This document shows, piece after piece, positions 29,417-41,053 of a DNA stretch of 64,000 bases. A program made the translations under genes and the position numbers. Position 1 is the stretch's first letter, and every line of letters starts with the position of its first letter. Where the stretch lies: assembly GCA_016717115.1 (NCBI GenBank), contig JADKGE010000002.1, forward strand, positions 1 to 64,000, read 5' to 3'. The stretch is from Actinomycetota bacterium (lineage in GTDB: Bacteria > Actinomycetota > Actinomycetes > S36-B12). The notes below the pieces were generated by a model that saw only the letters and a list, made by a program, of their open reading frames with translations, had not been told where the DNA came from and did not search any database.

Positions 29417-31006
29417 ATGCTTGACGCCGCCGCCACCGCCCAGCTGAAGTCGTACCTCGAGAGGGTGCAGGTGCCGATCGAGCTGATCGCCTCCGTCGAC
29501 GACGGGGCCAAGTCACGCGAACTGCTCGAACTGCTGAACGAGACCGCTGCGCTGTCGGAGAAGATCACGGTCCGCGCCGACGGCGAGGACGCCCGGCGCC
29601 CCTCGTTCATCGTCAGCCGCATCGGCACCGACGTCGCCGTGACCTTCGCCGGCATCCCCATGGGCCACGAGTTCCCTTCGTACGTGCTCGCCCTGCTTCA
29701 GGTCGGCGGACATCCTGCCAAGGCGCTGGACGAGACCATCAGCGCGATCGAGGGCCTCGACGGCCAGTACCACTTCGAGACCTACTTCTCCCTGACCTGC
29801 CAGAACTGCCCCGACGTCGTGCAGGCACTGAACCTGATGAGCATCATCAATCCGCGCATCACGCACACCGCGATCGACGGTGCCCTCTTCCAGGGCGAGG
29901 TCGAGGCGCGCGAGGTGCTCGCGGTGCCGACGGTCTTCCTCAACGGCGAGGTGTTCGACCAAGGCCGGATGAGCCTGGAGCAGATCGTCGCCAAGCTCGA
30001 CACCGGTGCCGTCGCCAAGGCCGCCGAGCGGATAGCGGCCAAGGCGCCGTTCGAGGTGCTCGTCGTCGGCGGCGGTCCGGCCGGCGCGGCGGCCGCCATC
30101 TACGCCGCGCGCAAGGGCATTCGGACCGGCGTCGCCACTGAGCGCTTCGGCGGCCAGGTCCTCGACACGATGGCCATCGAGAACTTCGTGTCGGTGCCCC
30201 ACACCGAGGGCCCGAAGCTGGCCACCGCGCTGGAGCAGCACGTACTCGAGTACGACGTCGACATCATGAACCTGCAGCAGGCCAAGCGCCTCGTGGCGCC
30301 GACCGAGCCGGGGGGCCTGATCGAGATCCAGCTCGGCAACGGCGCCTCACTGACGTCGAAGACGGTCGTGCTGTCGACGGGGGCGCGCTGGCGGTCGATG
30401 AACGTCCCCGGCGAGACCGAGTACCGGAACAAGGGCGTCACCTACTGCCCCCACTGCGACGGCCCGCTGTTCAAAGGCAAGCGCGTCGCCGTGATCGGCG
30501 GCGGCAACTCGGGCGTCGAGGCGGCGATCGACCTTGCTGGCGTCGTCGCCCATGTGACGCTGATCGAGTTCGACGACCAACTGCGTGCCGACGATGTGCT
30601 GCAGCGCAAGCTGCGCAGCCTGCCGAACGTCGACGTCATCGTCAGCGCCCTGTCGACCGAGGTGCTCGGCGACGGCAGCAAGGTCATTGGCCTCGTCTAC
30701 GACGACCGCGTCACCGGCGACGAGCACCGGATCGAGCTCGACGGCATCTTCGTCCAGATCGGCCTGCTGCCGAACACGGAGTGGCTGCAGGGCTCGGTCG
30801 AGCTCTCACCACGCGGCGAGGTCGTCATCGACGACCACGGCCGTACATCGGTGCCAGGGGTGTTCGCCGCGGGCGACTGCACCACGGTGCCGTTCAAGCA
30901 GATCGTCATCGCCCTCGGCGCGGGGGCGACCGCAGCCCTCAGCGCCTTCGACCACCTCATCCGCACGTCTGCCCCGGAAGCGGCCAAGACGCCAGCCTTG
31001 GTGTAG
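29417..31006 (+). CDS. ahpF: alkyl hydroperoxide reductase flavoprotein subunit AhpF
   Basis: This protein has 529 residues. Two N-terminal thioredoxin-like folds (about 1-200) carry the redox pair TCQNC that passes electrons to AhpC. The thioredoxin-reductase-like part follows, with the FAD motif VVGGGPAGAAAA, the active-site pair YCPHCDG, the NADH motif VIGGGNSGVEAA, and the second FAD block GVFAAGDCT. It oxidises NADH to recycle AhpC. The ATG is preceded by GGGAG. Gene pair and order match the standard ahpCF operon. Confidence 0.96.
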   Translation: MLDAAATAQLKSYLERVQVPIELIASVDDGAKSRELLELLNETAALSEKITVRADGEDARRPSFIVSRIGTDVAVTFAGIPMGHEFPSYVLALLQVGGHPAKALDETISAIEGLDGQYHFETYFSLTCQNCPDVVQALNLMSIINPRITHTAIDGALFQGEVEAREVLAVPTVFLNGEVFDQGRMSLEQIVAKLDTGAVAKAAERIAAKAPFEVLVVGGGPAGAAAAIYAARKGIRTGVATERFGGQVLDTMAIENFVSVPHTEGPKLATALEQHVLEYDVDIMNLQQAKRLVAPTEPGGLIEIQLGNGASLTSKTVVLSTGARWRSMNVPGETEYRNKGVTYCPHCDGPLFKGKRVAVIGGGNSGVEAAIDLAGVVAHVTLIEFDDQLRADDVLQRKLRSLPNVDVIVSALSTEVLGDGSKVIGLVYDDRVTGDEHRIELDGIFVQIGLLPNTEWLQGSVELSPRGEVVIDDHGRTSVPGVFAAGDCTTVPFKQIVIALGAGATAALSAFDHLIRTSAPEAAKTPALV

Positions 31007-31012
31007 CCCCTT

Positions 31013-31078
31013 GCGCCGACTGCAGCGCCCCGCGTCGTTCAGCGCGCGCTCAGTGACGCCGGGCGCTGCAGTCGGCGC
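31013..31078. repeat. palindromic repeat A2, likely bidirectional terminator
   Basis: Arms of about 25 nt match at 23 positions around a 17-nt loop. Its right arm contains the same 23 nt found in repeat A1 at 27599-27661 (core GCCGACTGCAGCGCCC). It sits between the convergent ends of ahpF and holB and touches the holB stop codon. Confidence 0.75.
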
Positions 31079-32286
31079 TAGAGGGCCACGCGGATCCAGG
31101 GGTCCTTCAGCTCGACCATGAGCGACTCGAGCGCCAGCAGCGGCGTCACCCTCGCCACGAGTTGTTGGCGCGCATAGGCGAGAGCCTGCAGCCTCCTGCC
31201 CGTGTCGTTCGGGGTGCTCCGCTCAGCCAGTTGGCTGAGCTGCGGACGCATCTCCTCGTTGATGAGCGGCACGTCGCCGTCGACCTGGATGACGAGCACG
31301 TCGCGGTACAGGCCCATGAGGTCGACCAGCGCCCGATCGACCTGGTCACGGACCACGCGCGTGACCCTCGCCTTCTGCTTCTTGACCAAGTCCTTGGTGG
31401 CGGCATCGACCATGCGCTTGACGCGGCTGCGCGTCGACCCGTCGGAGCCGGCGGTGTCGCCGAACTGGGCGCGCAGGTTGAGGTTCTCGGCATCGTCGAT
31501 GGGGTCGGTGATCGCCTTCGCGTCGTCGGTGGCGGCGCCGAGGAGGTTCCCGGCGTTGGCGAAGCATGACGGCACATCGTGCAGGTTCAGCGGGATGCGC
31601 ATCACCTCCTGACGACGCATGCGCGCATGCTCGTCGCGCGCAAGTGCACGTGCCCGCCCGATGTGACCCTGCGAGGCGCGCGCCGCGAACGAGGCCATGG
31701 CCGCGTCGACGGAGTAGTTGTCGATGAGCAGTTGCGCCACGTCGGCGCTCGACGGCGTGCGCAGGGGAACCAGCCGCGTCCGCGACGCGATCGTGGGAAG
31801 CACGTCCTCGACGCTCGGCGCGCACAGGATCCAGACCGTGTGCGGAGGGGGCTCCTCGAGCGACTTCAGCAGGACATTGACGGCGAAGTCGTTCATCCGG
31901 TCGGCGTCCTCGACCACGATGACGTGCCACGGGCTCTTGATCGGCGACATCTCCGAGCGGCGGACGAGGTCGCGGGCCTCGTCGACCTTGAACTCCACCC
32001 CCTCCGTGGCCACGATGTCGACGTCGGCGTGTCCGCCGAATGGCGCAGTGCGGCATGCCTCGCATACTCCGCAGCCGTCCTCGGGGCACACCAGTGCGGC
32101 CGCGAAGCAGGTGGCCGCCGTCGATCGGCCCGACCCGGGCGGGCCCGTGATGAGCCAGGCGTGCGTCATGCCGGGGCCGTGCTCCCCGCGGCGGATGTGC
32201 TCGGCGTCGGCGACCGCACGGGACAGTTCGGTGACGACCAGGTCCTGGCCCACGAGCTTGTCCCAGATCGGACGCGGTGCCGTCAT
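31078..32286 (-). CDS. holB: DNA polymerase III delta' subunit
   Basis: This 402-residue clamp-loader subunit has an N-terminal AAA+ module. The P-loop is GPPGSGRS, with Arg in place of the catalytic Lys, as expected for delta', which does not hydrolyse ATP. The zinc module is CPEDGCGVCEAC, and SRT (IASRTRLVPL) follows. The long C-terminal part is the actinobacterial collar. The ATG at 32286 overlaps the tmk stop (ATGA), which selects this start over longer in-frame possibilities. tmk and holB are neighbours in most actinobacteria. Confidence 0.93.
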   Translation of the reverse strand: MTAPRPIWDKLVGQDLVVTELSRAVADAEHIRRGEHGPGMTHAWLITGPPGSGRSTAATCFAAALVCPEDGCGVCEACRTAPFGGHADVDIVATEGVEFKVDEARDLVRRSEMSPIKSPWHVIVVEDADRMNDFAVNVLLKSLEEPPPHTVWILCAPSVEDVLPTIASRTRLVPLRTPSSADVAQLLIDNYSVDAAMASFAARASQGHIGRARALARDEHARMRRQEVMRIPLNLHDVPSCFANAGNLLGAATDDAKAITDPIDDAENLNLRAQFGDTAGSDGSTRSRVKRMVDAATKDLVKKQKARVTRVVRDQVDRALVDLMGLYRDVLVIQVDGDVPLINEEMRPQLSQLAERSTPNDTGRRLQALAYARQQLVARVTPLLALESLMVELKDPWIRVAL

Positions 32287-32891
32287 CGTCCGTCCAGTTC
32301 GGCGAGCACCCGCTCGAGGATCGCGGCGGCGAGGACGGCGACGCCGAGAGTGGCGTCCAGGACCAGGTAGCGATCCGGCTCGTCGGCGGCGATGAGGAGG
32401 AACGCGTTGCGCACCCGCTGGTGGTACAGCAGCGGCTCCGCCTCGAGGCGATCGCGGTTCGAGAGGCGGGCCAGGCCCACCTCGGGGTTCACGTCGAGCA
32501 CGATCGTCAGGTCGGGCAGCAGGTCGCCGGTGGCCCACATGCTCAGGTCGCGCACACGCTTGGTGCCCAGGTCGCGGCCCAGGCCCTGGTACGCGACGGA
32601 CGAGTCGATGTAGCGATCGCAGATGACGACGTCGCCGCGTTCGAGCGCCGGCCGGATGACCCGGGCCGCGTGCTCGCCCCGCGCGGCCGCGAAGAGCAGC
32701 GCCTCCGCTCGCGGCTCGAGGCCCTCGAACTCGGGGCTCAGCACGACGTGCCGGATCGCCTCGCCCGCGGGCGTGCCCCCGGGCTCCCGCGTGCGCACGA
32801 CACGGTGTCCGAGATCGGCGAGCGAGGCCGCGAGCAACGCCTCCTGGGTCGACTTGCCCGCCCCTTCGCCGCCCTCGAACGCGATGAACAT
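32283..32891 (-). CDS. tmk: thymidylate kinase
   Basis: This 202-residue enzyme phosphorylates dTMP to dTDP for DNA synthesis. The P-loop GGEGAGKSTQ is at residues 7-16, the DRY motif is in ICDRYIDSSVAYQG, and TREPGGTPAGE binds dTMP. It lies 4 bp after topA and overlaps holB by 4 bp, forming a topA-tmk-holB operon that couples nucleotide supply with replication functions. Confidence 0.95.
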   Translation of the reverse strand: MFIAFEGGEGAGKSTQEALLAASLADLGHRVVRTREPGGTPAGEAIRHVVLSPEFEGLEPRAEALLFAAARGEHAARVIRPALERGDVVICDRYIDSSVAYQGLGRDLGTKRVRDLSMWATGDLLPDLTIVLDVNPEVGLARLSNRDRLEAEPLLYHQRVRNAFLLIAADEPDRYLVLDATLGVAVLAAAILERVLAELDGR

Positions 32892-32895
32892 GCCG

Positions 32896-35595
32896 CTATC
32901 TCGTCCCGGCTGCTGCAGTCTTCTTCGCCGGGGCCTTCGTGGCGGTGGCCTTCGCCGGCGCCTTCTTGGCCGCGGTCTTCTTGGCGGCCGACTTCTTCAC
33001 CACGCGACGCGTCGTCTTCTTGGGGGCGCCGCCCTCGAGCGACTCCTTGACGCGGCGCTCGGAGAGCAGGTCGCTCGCCCGCTCGACGGAGACCGTCGCC
33101 GGGTCGTCGGCGGTGCGCAGCGAGGCGTTCGTGACGCCGTCGGTGACATAGGGGCCGAAGCGGCCGTCCTTGACCACGATCGCCAGGCCCGTGGTCGGGT
33201 CGTTGCCGACCTCGCGCAGCGGGGGCTTCGCCTCTCCCCGGCCCCGACGTGGCTTCGGCTGCGCGAACAGGGCCAGCGCCTCGTCGAGCGTCACGGCGAA
33301 GATGGCGTCCTCGCTCGCCAGGGAGCGGGAGTCCTTGTCCTTCGTCAGGTAGGGCCCGTACCGGCCGTTCTGCGCGGTGATCTGCACGCCGTCGGCCGGG
33401 TCGGTGCCCACGACGCGCGGAAGGCTGAGCAGGCGCAGGGCCTCCTCGAGCGTGATCGTCGACAGGGTCATGTCGGTGAACAGCGACCCGGTGCGCGGCT
33501 TGGCCGACTTCGGAGAGCCCTCGGGCAGTACCTCGGTGACGTAGGGGCCGTAACGCCCCGACTTCGCGACGATGGCCAGGCCGGAGTCCGGATCGACACC
33601 CAGCTCGCGATCGCCCGACGGCTCCAGCAGCAGCTTCTCGGCCAGTTCGGCTGTGAGCTCGTCGGGGGCGAGGCCGATAGGGATGTTCGCCCGCTCCTCG
33701 CCGCGCTCGACGTAGGCGCCGTAGCGGCCGACGCGGAGTGTGGCGTCGGTGCCGGCGATCGGGAACGTCGCGAGCTCACGCGAGTTGATCGAGCCCAGGT
33801 CGTCGGTGAGGGGCTTCACGCCAGGGAAGTCGCCGCTGACGCTCTGGCCGCCGCGCCAGAACGCCTCCAGCTGCGCGACGCGATCGGTCTGGCCGGTGGC
33901 GATGAGGTCGAGGACGTCCTCCATGTTGGCGGTGAACTGGTAGTCGACGAGCGCGGTGAAGTGCTCCTCGAGCAGCCGGATCACGGCGAAGGCGGTGAAG
34001 CTCGGTACGAGGGCCGAGCCCTTCTTCCACACATAGCCCCGGTCGACGATCGTGGCCATGATCGACGCGTACGTCGACGGCCGGCCGATGCCGAGCTCCT
34101 CGAGACGGGCGACGAGCTTGGCCTCGGTGAAGCGGGCCGGCGGCGACGTGGTGTGACCCTCGGGATCCAACGAGACCGCGGTGACGGGCTGACCCTCGAA
34201 CAGGTTGGGCAGCTCGCGCTCCCGGTCGGCATCGTCGGACTCCTCGGTGATGTCCTTGAGCGCGGCGTAGAAACCGGCGAACACCGTGACGGTGCCGGAC
34301 GCGGTGAACTCCGCGTCCCGGCCCGTGGACGACGTCGCGCCGAGCTTCACGGTCGTGGTGGCGACCTGGGCGTTGACCATCTGCGAGGCGACCGTGCGCT
34401 TCCAGATGAGGTCGTAGAGCGCGAACTCGTCGGGGTTCAGCTCGCCGGAGACCTCTCCAGGGGTGCGGAACACGTCGCCCGCCGGGCGGATCGCCTCATG
34501 GGCCTCCTGCGCGTTCTTGACCTTGCTGGCGTACCGGCGCGGCGCGTCGCCGACGTACTCCGGGCCGTAGAGCTCGCGAGCCTGGCTGCGTGCCGCGTTG
34601 ACGGCCTGGTCGGACAGGTGCACCGAGTCGGTGCGCATGTAGGTGATGTAGCCGTTCTCGTACAGGCTCTGCGCGACACGCATCGTGCGCTGGCCGCCCC
34701 AGCGCAGACGGTTGGACGCCTCCTGCTGAAGCGTCGACGTCATGAACGGCGCCTTGGGCTGGCGTTGCCCCGGCTTCTGCACGACCGAACGCACCGTGAA
34801 GGACGCGCCGGCCAGGCCGTCGACGAGTGAGCGAGCCGCCGCCTCGTCGAGGACGACGACGGTGTCCTTCTTCAGTGCACCCTGCTGGTCGAAGTCGCCG
34901 GAACCGGCGACGCGCACCCCGTCGACCATTGCAAGGCGGGCGTCGAAGCGGTCGGGATCGAAGACGCCCTGAACGTCCCAGTAGCCGGCGGACCGGAACG
35001 CGATGCGCTCCTTCTCGCGATCGACCACGAGCCGAACCGCCACCGACTGCACACGACCGGCCGACTTGGCCTCGCGACCCAGCTTCATCCACAGCACCTG
35101 CGACACCGGGAAGCCGAACAGTCGGTCCACGACGCGGCGGGTCTCCTGCGCCTCGACCAGGTTCATGTCGATATCGCGCGGGTGGGCAACGGCCTCGCGG
35201 ATGGCCTCCGGCGTGATCTCGTTGAAGACCATGCGCTGAACGGGCACCTTGGGTCGCAGCACCTCGAGCAGATGCCACGAGATGGCCTCGCCCTCGCGGT
35301 CCTCGTCCGTGGCGAGCAGGAGTTCGTCGGCGTCCTTGAGAGCCCGCTTGAGGTCGGCGATGGTCTTCTTCTTGGAGTCGTGCACGACGTAGTAGGGCTG
35401 GAACGCGTCGTCGACGTTGACCGCGTACTTGGCCCAGGGCTGCTTGCGGTCTGCCTCGGGCAACTCGGATGCCTTCGAGGCGAGGTCGCGCACATGACCC
35501 ACCGAGGCCATGACCGTGTAGTCAGGGCCGAGGTATCCGGCGATCTTCTTCGCCTTCGCGGGCGACTCGACGATCACGAGGGTCTTGTCTGCCAC
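32896..35595 (-). CDS. topA: DNA topoisomerase I
   Basis: This 899-residue type IA topoisomerase relaxes negative supercoils. The Toprim domain opens with VESPAKAKKIAGYL and has the acidic cluster DEDREGEAISWH. The active-site Tyr is in GYITYMRTDSV. The C-terminal half carries repeated actinobacterial TopA_C-type modules (NGRYGPYLT, DGRFGPYVT, SGRYGPYVT) in place of zinc fingers. A Lys/Ala-rich tail (AAKKTAAKKAPAK) ends the protein and probably binds DNA. It has a GTG start with GGAGAG upstream. It is the first gene of the topA-tmk-holB operon. Confidence 0.96.
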   Translation of the reverse strand: MADKTLVIVESPAKAKKIAGYLGPDYTVMASVGHVRDLASKASELPEADRKQPWAKYAVNVDDAFQPYYVVHDSKKKTIADLKRALKDADELLLATDEDREGEAISWHLLEVLRPKVPVQRMVFNEITPEAIREAVAHPRDIDMNLVEAQETRRVVDRLFGFPVSQVLWMKLGREAKSAGRVQSVAVRLVVDREKERIAFRSAGYWDVQGVFDPDRFDARLAMVDGVRVAGSGDFDQQGALKKDTVVVLDEAAARSLVDGLAGASFTVRSVVQKPGQRQPKAPFMTSTLQQEASNRLRWGGQRTMRVAQSLYENGYITYMRTDSVHLSDQAVNAARSQARELYGPEYVGDAPRRYASKVKNAQEAHEAIRPAGDVFRTPGEVSGELNPDEFALYDLIWKRTVASQMVNAQVATTTVKLGATSSTGRDAEFTASGTVTVFAGFYAALKDITEESDDADRERELPNLFEGQPVTAVSLDPEGHTTSPPARFTEAKLVARLEELGIGRPSTYASIMATIVDRGYVWKKGSALVPSFTAFAVIRLLEEHFTALVDYQFTANMEDVLDLIATGQTDRVAQLEAFWRGGQSVSGDFPGVKPLTDDLGSINSRELATFPIAGTDATLRVGRYGAYVERGEERANIPIGLAPDELTAELAEKLLLEPSGDRELGVDPDSGLAIVAKSGRYGPYVTEVLPEGSPKSAKPRTGSLFTDMTLSTITLEEALRLLSLPRVVGTDPADGVQITAQNGRYGPYLTKDKDSRSLASEDAIFAVTLDEALALFAQPKPRRGRGEAKPPLREVGNDPTTGLAIVVKDGRFGPYVTDGVTNASLRTADDPATVSVERASDLLSERRVKESLEGGAPKKTTRRVVKKSAAKKTAAKKAPAKATATKAPAKKTAAAGTR

Positions 35596-35735
35596 TGCCG
35601 TGCTCTCCCATCGTGCGGGCAGCGAGCCGGGCGACCGGGTGGTCGACCGAGCCTCGTACTGCTCCGGCGGAGTCTGACGCTATGCCAGTGGTGTCTGTCA
35701 ACTCGACGCCACCCCTCATCGCGCCCGCCGACGGC

Positions 35736-35802
35736 CGGTCCCCCCTTAGGGGGACCGATGACCAGACCCCCCGTTCCGCATGCCGGAACGGGGGGTCTGG
35801 TC
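35736..35802 (-). terminator. tandem hairpins downstream of the pyrophosphatase gene
   Basis: A 19-bp perfect stem with a 5-nt loop (35760-35802; arm core CCAGACCCCCCGTTCCG) is followed on the minus strand by a second 9-bp hairpin (35736-35757; CGGTCCCCC/GGGGGACCG). They lie just after the hppA stop and before topA. There is no U-tract, as is common for high-GC terminators. Confidence 0.75.
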
Positions 35803-35810
35803 GCACAGCC

Positions 35811-38126
<2,316 letters not shown>

Positions 38127-38278
38127 GCGTCTCCTCTATATGGACCCGACCCTGACAGCGGGCCGAGACGGTGGAAACCGCAACGCCGAACGGGTGCCGG
38201 GCACGGTAGGTTCCGCGGAGTCTACGCAGACGAACAGGGGGTCCCACGTGAGGCCCGGGATGACAGCCCTTACACGGT

Positions 38279-38294
38279 TGTGAGTTACGTCACG
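38279..38294. promoter_or_regulatory. candidate CRP/GlxR-type binding site
   Basis: TGTGAGTTACGTCACG matches the actinobacterial consensus TGTGA-NNTANN-TCACA at all but the last specified base. It lies between hppA and the STAS gene, about 150 bp upstream of the hppA start. A crp gene is encoded at 59216. Confidence 0.5.
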
Positions 38295-38311
38295 GTCCGG
38301 AGCGGCATCGT

Positions 38312-38650
38312 TCAGTGAGCCGCGAGCGCCGCGTCCAGCGTCGCATGCAGGGGGATCACGGCGTCGAGGCCGGTGATCGCGAAAACCTTCAGCACGCGGG
38401 GGGCAACAGCGACGACGTCGAGCGTTCCACCGGCCTCACGCACATGCTTCAGGGTGGCTACCAGCACGCCCAGCCCCGTCGAATCGATGAACCCGACGTC
38501 ACTGAGGTCGACGACCAGCGACGCCGCCGGCCGCTGCGAGGCCGGATCGACCTGGGCCTGCAGTGCCGGTGCCGAGTAGGCGTCGAGCTCGCCCGATGCC
38601 GTGACGATGGTGCGCTCGCCGACCCGCTCAGAGGCCACAGTGAAGTCCAC
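38312..38650 (-). CDS. STAS-domain anti-sigma factor antagonist-like protein
   Basis: This 112-residue protein is essentially one STAS domain. The conserved phosphorylatable-Ser region reads GFIDSTGLGVLV. Such proteins bind anti-sigma kinases of the RsbW/SpoIIAB type and are inactivated by phosphorylation of that Ser. GTG 38650 is preceded by AGGGAC and a CACAGT sequence 6 nt upstream. It is divergent from the helicase gene (48 bp). No partner kinase or sigma factor gene is nearby. Confidence 0.85.
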   Translation of the reverse strand: MDFTVASERVGERTIVTASGELDAYSAPALQAQVDPASQRPAASLVVDLSDVGFIDSTGLGVLVATLKHVREAGGTLDVVAVAPRVLKVFAITGLDAVIPLHATLDAALAAH

Positions 38651-38698
38651 GTCCCTACTGTGGCACAGCGTGTCGGGGGACCGCCTCACAATGGGGGC

Positions 38699-41029
38699 AT
38701 GACGTCGGTGGTCGCAGGGGGGCTCCTCGGCCGCCTCGCCCACGGGCGCGATGGTCGGCTGCTGCACGTGCACGACATCCCCGAGCGCGCGCCGGACGTG
38801 TCCGCCTGGCCGGACTGGCTGCCCGCCGACGTCGTGGTCGCCTACGCGTCGAGCGGTATCGAGGCACCGTGGGTCCACCAGGTGCTCGCGGCCGAGGTCG
38901 CGCACGCCGGGAACCATGTTGCGCTTGCCACCGGCACGGCTTCCGGCAAGAGCATCGCGTTCGGGATGACGGCGCTCGCACGAATTCACACCGGGGCACT
39001 CGCGCCCGACGGACGCGGCGCAACCGTTCTGTACGTCTCCCCGACCAAGGCCCTCGCGAACGACCAGCTGCGCTCGCTGCAGAACCTCGGCCTCCCGTGG
39101 CTTCGTTCGGCCACCTACGACGGTGACACCCCGCAGGACGAGCGCGCATGGGTGCGCCAGCACGGCAACTACGTCCTCACCAACCCCGACCTGCTGCACC
39201 ACTCTCTCCTGCCCGGGCATACCGCGTGGGCGCCGTTCCTGCGACGACTCCAACTCGTCGTGGTCGACGAGGCGCACACGTACCGCGGCGTTCTGGGCTC
39301 GCACGTCGCGGCCGTGCTCCGCCGGCTGCGCCGAGTCGCCGCCCACCACGGGGCGCAGCCCATCCTCATCGTCGCCTCGGCCACGATGGCCAATCCCGAG
39401 GAGGCCGCCGGGCGCCTCATCGGCGCGCCCGTGCGGGCCGTCACCGACGACTGCTCCCCACGGCCGGCGATGACGATCGGCTTCTGGCAACCCCCGTTGC
39501 TCGCGTCGACCGATGCGAGCGGAGACGACCCCCGACGACGCAGCGCGCTGGCCGAGACCGCCGACCTGCTGGCCGACTGCGTGGTCGAGGGCACGCAGGC
39601 ACTGGCGTTCATCCGCAGCAGGCGGGGTGCCGAGACGACGGCCGCCATGACACGCGATCTGCTCACCGATGTCGACCCCGCGCTCACTTCGCAGGTGGCT
39701 GCCTACCGAGGCGGCTACCTGCCCGAGGAGCGACGCGAGCTCGAGCGGCGCCTTCGCGACGGAAGCATTCGTGCGATGTCGACCACCAGCGCGCTGGAGA
39801 TGGGCATCGACGTGAGCGGTCTGGACGTCGTCATCACGGCGGGATGGCCCGGGACGCGAGCCAGCCTCTGGCAGCAGTTCGGCCGGGCGGGGCGGGCGGG
39901 AACGCCGGCGCTCGGACTCTTCGTGGCACGCGACGACCCGCTTGACGCGTATCTCGTGCACCACCCTCACGTCCTGCTCGATCGCGAGGTTGAGGCCAGC
40001 GTCTTCGACCCGGCGAATCCGTACGTGCTCGCCCCGCACCTGTGCGCAGCCGCCGCCGAGGTGCCGCTCACCGAGGACGACCTCGAGGCCTGGTTCGGGA
40101 CCACCGCTCGGACGATCGTCGACGCCCTTGTGGCGGACGGACTGCTGCGTCGACGGCCCGGGGGCTGGTTCTGGACCCGGCGCGAGCGCGCCACCGACCT
40201 CACCGACCTTCGCGGCACGGGCGGCGCCCCGGTGCGCGTGGTGGAGGACGGCACCGGTCGGCTGCTCGGCACCGTCGACGCGGCCTCCGCTCCTGCGGTC
40301 GTGCACCGGGGGGCGGTCTACGTCCATCAGGGGGTGACGCACGTGGTCACGGCACTCGACCTCGATGATGCCGTGGCGACGGTGCTCGAGGAGGTCGTCG
40401 ACTACTCCACGATCGCCCGGTCGATCAGCGACATCCGCGTCGTCGACGTTGTGGAGTCTCGAGTGTTCGGCGATCTGCGCCTCGTGCTGGGCACCGTGGA
40501 CGTGAGCTCGCAGGTGGTGTCCTTCCAGCGACGCCGACCGAATGGCGAGTCTCTCGGCGAGGAGATGCTCGACCTGCCCGTGCGCGAGCTTCGCACCACG
40601 GCGGTCTGGTGGACCCTGCCCGAGAAGGCGCTCGCCCACGTCGGCATCGCCGCTTCGGACATCCCCGGCGCGGCGCACGCCGCGGAGCACGCCTCGATCG
40701 GGCTCCTCCCGCTGTTCGCCACCTGCGACAGGTGGGACCTCGGCGGCGTGTCGACCGCCTGTCACCCGGATACGGGGCAGCCGACGGTCTTCGTGTACGA
40801 CGGCTACCCCGGCGGCGCCGGCTTCTCCGAGCACGGCTTCCGCACCGCGAGGGCCTGGCTCTCGGCCACCCGCACAGCGATCGCCGACTGCACGTGCGAC
40901 GACGGGTGCCCGGCCTGCGTGCAGTCGCCCAAGTGCGGCAACGGCAACAACCCCCTCGACAAGCAGCTCGCGGTGGCGCTGCTCGACGTGGTGCTGTCGC
41001 GGCTCGGCACCGATGCCGATGACGCCTAG
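38699..41029 (+). CDS. superfamily 2 helicase with C-terminal DUF1998 (MrfA/Hrq1-like)
   Basis: This protein has 776 residues. The motor carries ATGTASGKSIAF, VVDEAHTYRG, SATMANP, TSALEMGIDVSGLD and QQFGRAGRAG. The C-terminal DUF1998 domain has a four-Cys cluster, CTCDDGCPACVQSPKCG, probably metal-binding. Members such as MrfA of Bacillus and Hrq1 unwind DNA and take part in crosslink or mitomycin repair. The start at ATG 38699 follows a G-rich ribosome site. It is monocistronic. This is a conserved core gene in actinobacteria, not part of the defence cluster. Confidence 0.9.
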   Translation: MTSVVAGGLLGRLAHGRDGRLLHVHDIPERAPDVSAWPDWLPADVVVAYASSGIEAPWVHQVLAAEVAHAGNHVALATGTASGKSIAFGMTALARIHTGALAPDGRGATVLYVSPTKALANDQLRSLQNLGLPWLRSATYDGDTPQDERAWVRQHGNYVLTNPDLLHHSLLPGHTAWAPFLRRLQLVVVDEAHTYRGVLGSHVAAVLRRLRRVAAHHGAQPILIVASATMANPEEAAGRLIGAPVRAVTDDCSPRPAMTIGFWQPPLLASTDASGDDPRRRSALAETADLLADCVVEGTQALAFIRSRRGAETTAAMTRDLLTDVDPALTSQVAAYRGGYLPEERRELERRLRDGSIRAMSTTSALEMGIDVSGLDVVITAGWPGTRASLWQQFGRAGRAGTPALGLFVARDDPLDAYLVHHPHVLLDREVEASVFDPANPYVLAPHLCAAAAEVPLTEDDLEAWFGTTARTIVDALVADGLLRRRPGGWFWTRRERATDLTDLRGTGGAPVRVVEDGTGRLLGTVDAASAPAVVHRGAVYVHQGVTHVVTALDLDDAVATVLEEVVDYSTIARSISDIRVVDVVESRVFGDLRLVLGTVDVSSQVVSFQRRRPNGESLGEEMLDLPVRELRTTAVWWTLPEKALAHVGIAASDIPGAAHAAEHASIGLLPLFATCDRWDLGGVSTACHPDTGQPTVFVYDGYPGGAGFSEHGFRTARAWLSATRTAIADCTCDDGCPACVQSPKCGNGNNPLDKQLAVALLDVVLSRLGTDADDA

Positions 41030-41053
41030 GGCGGTGCGGCTCTCGCGACGCCG

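Noticed and set aside
38312..40834. An 840-codon open frame antisense to the DUF1998 helicase
   Set aside because: It is a shadow of the high-GC helicase gene. Only its last ~112 codons, which form the STAS protein, are real.
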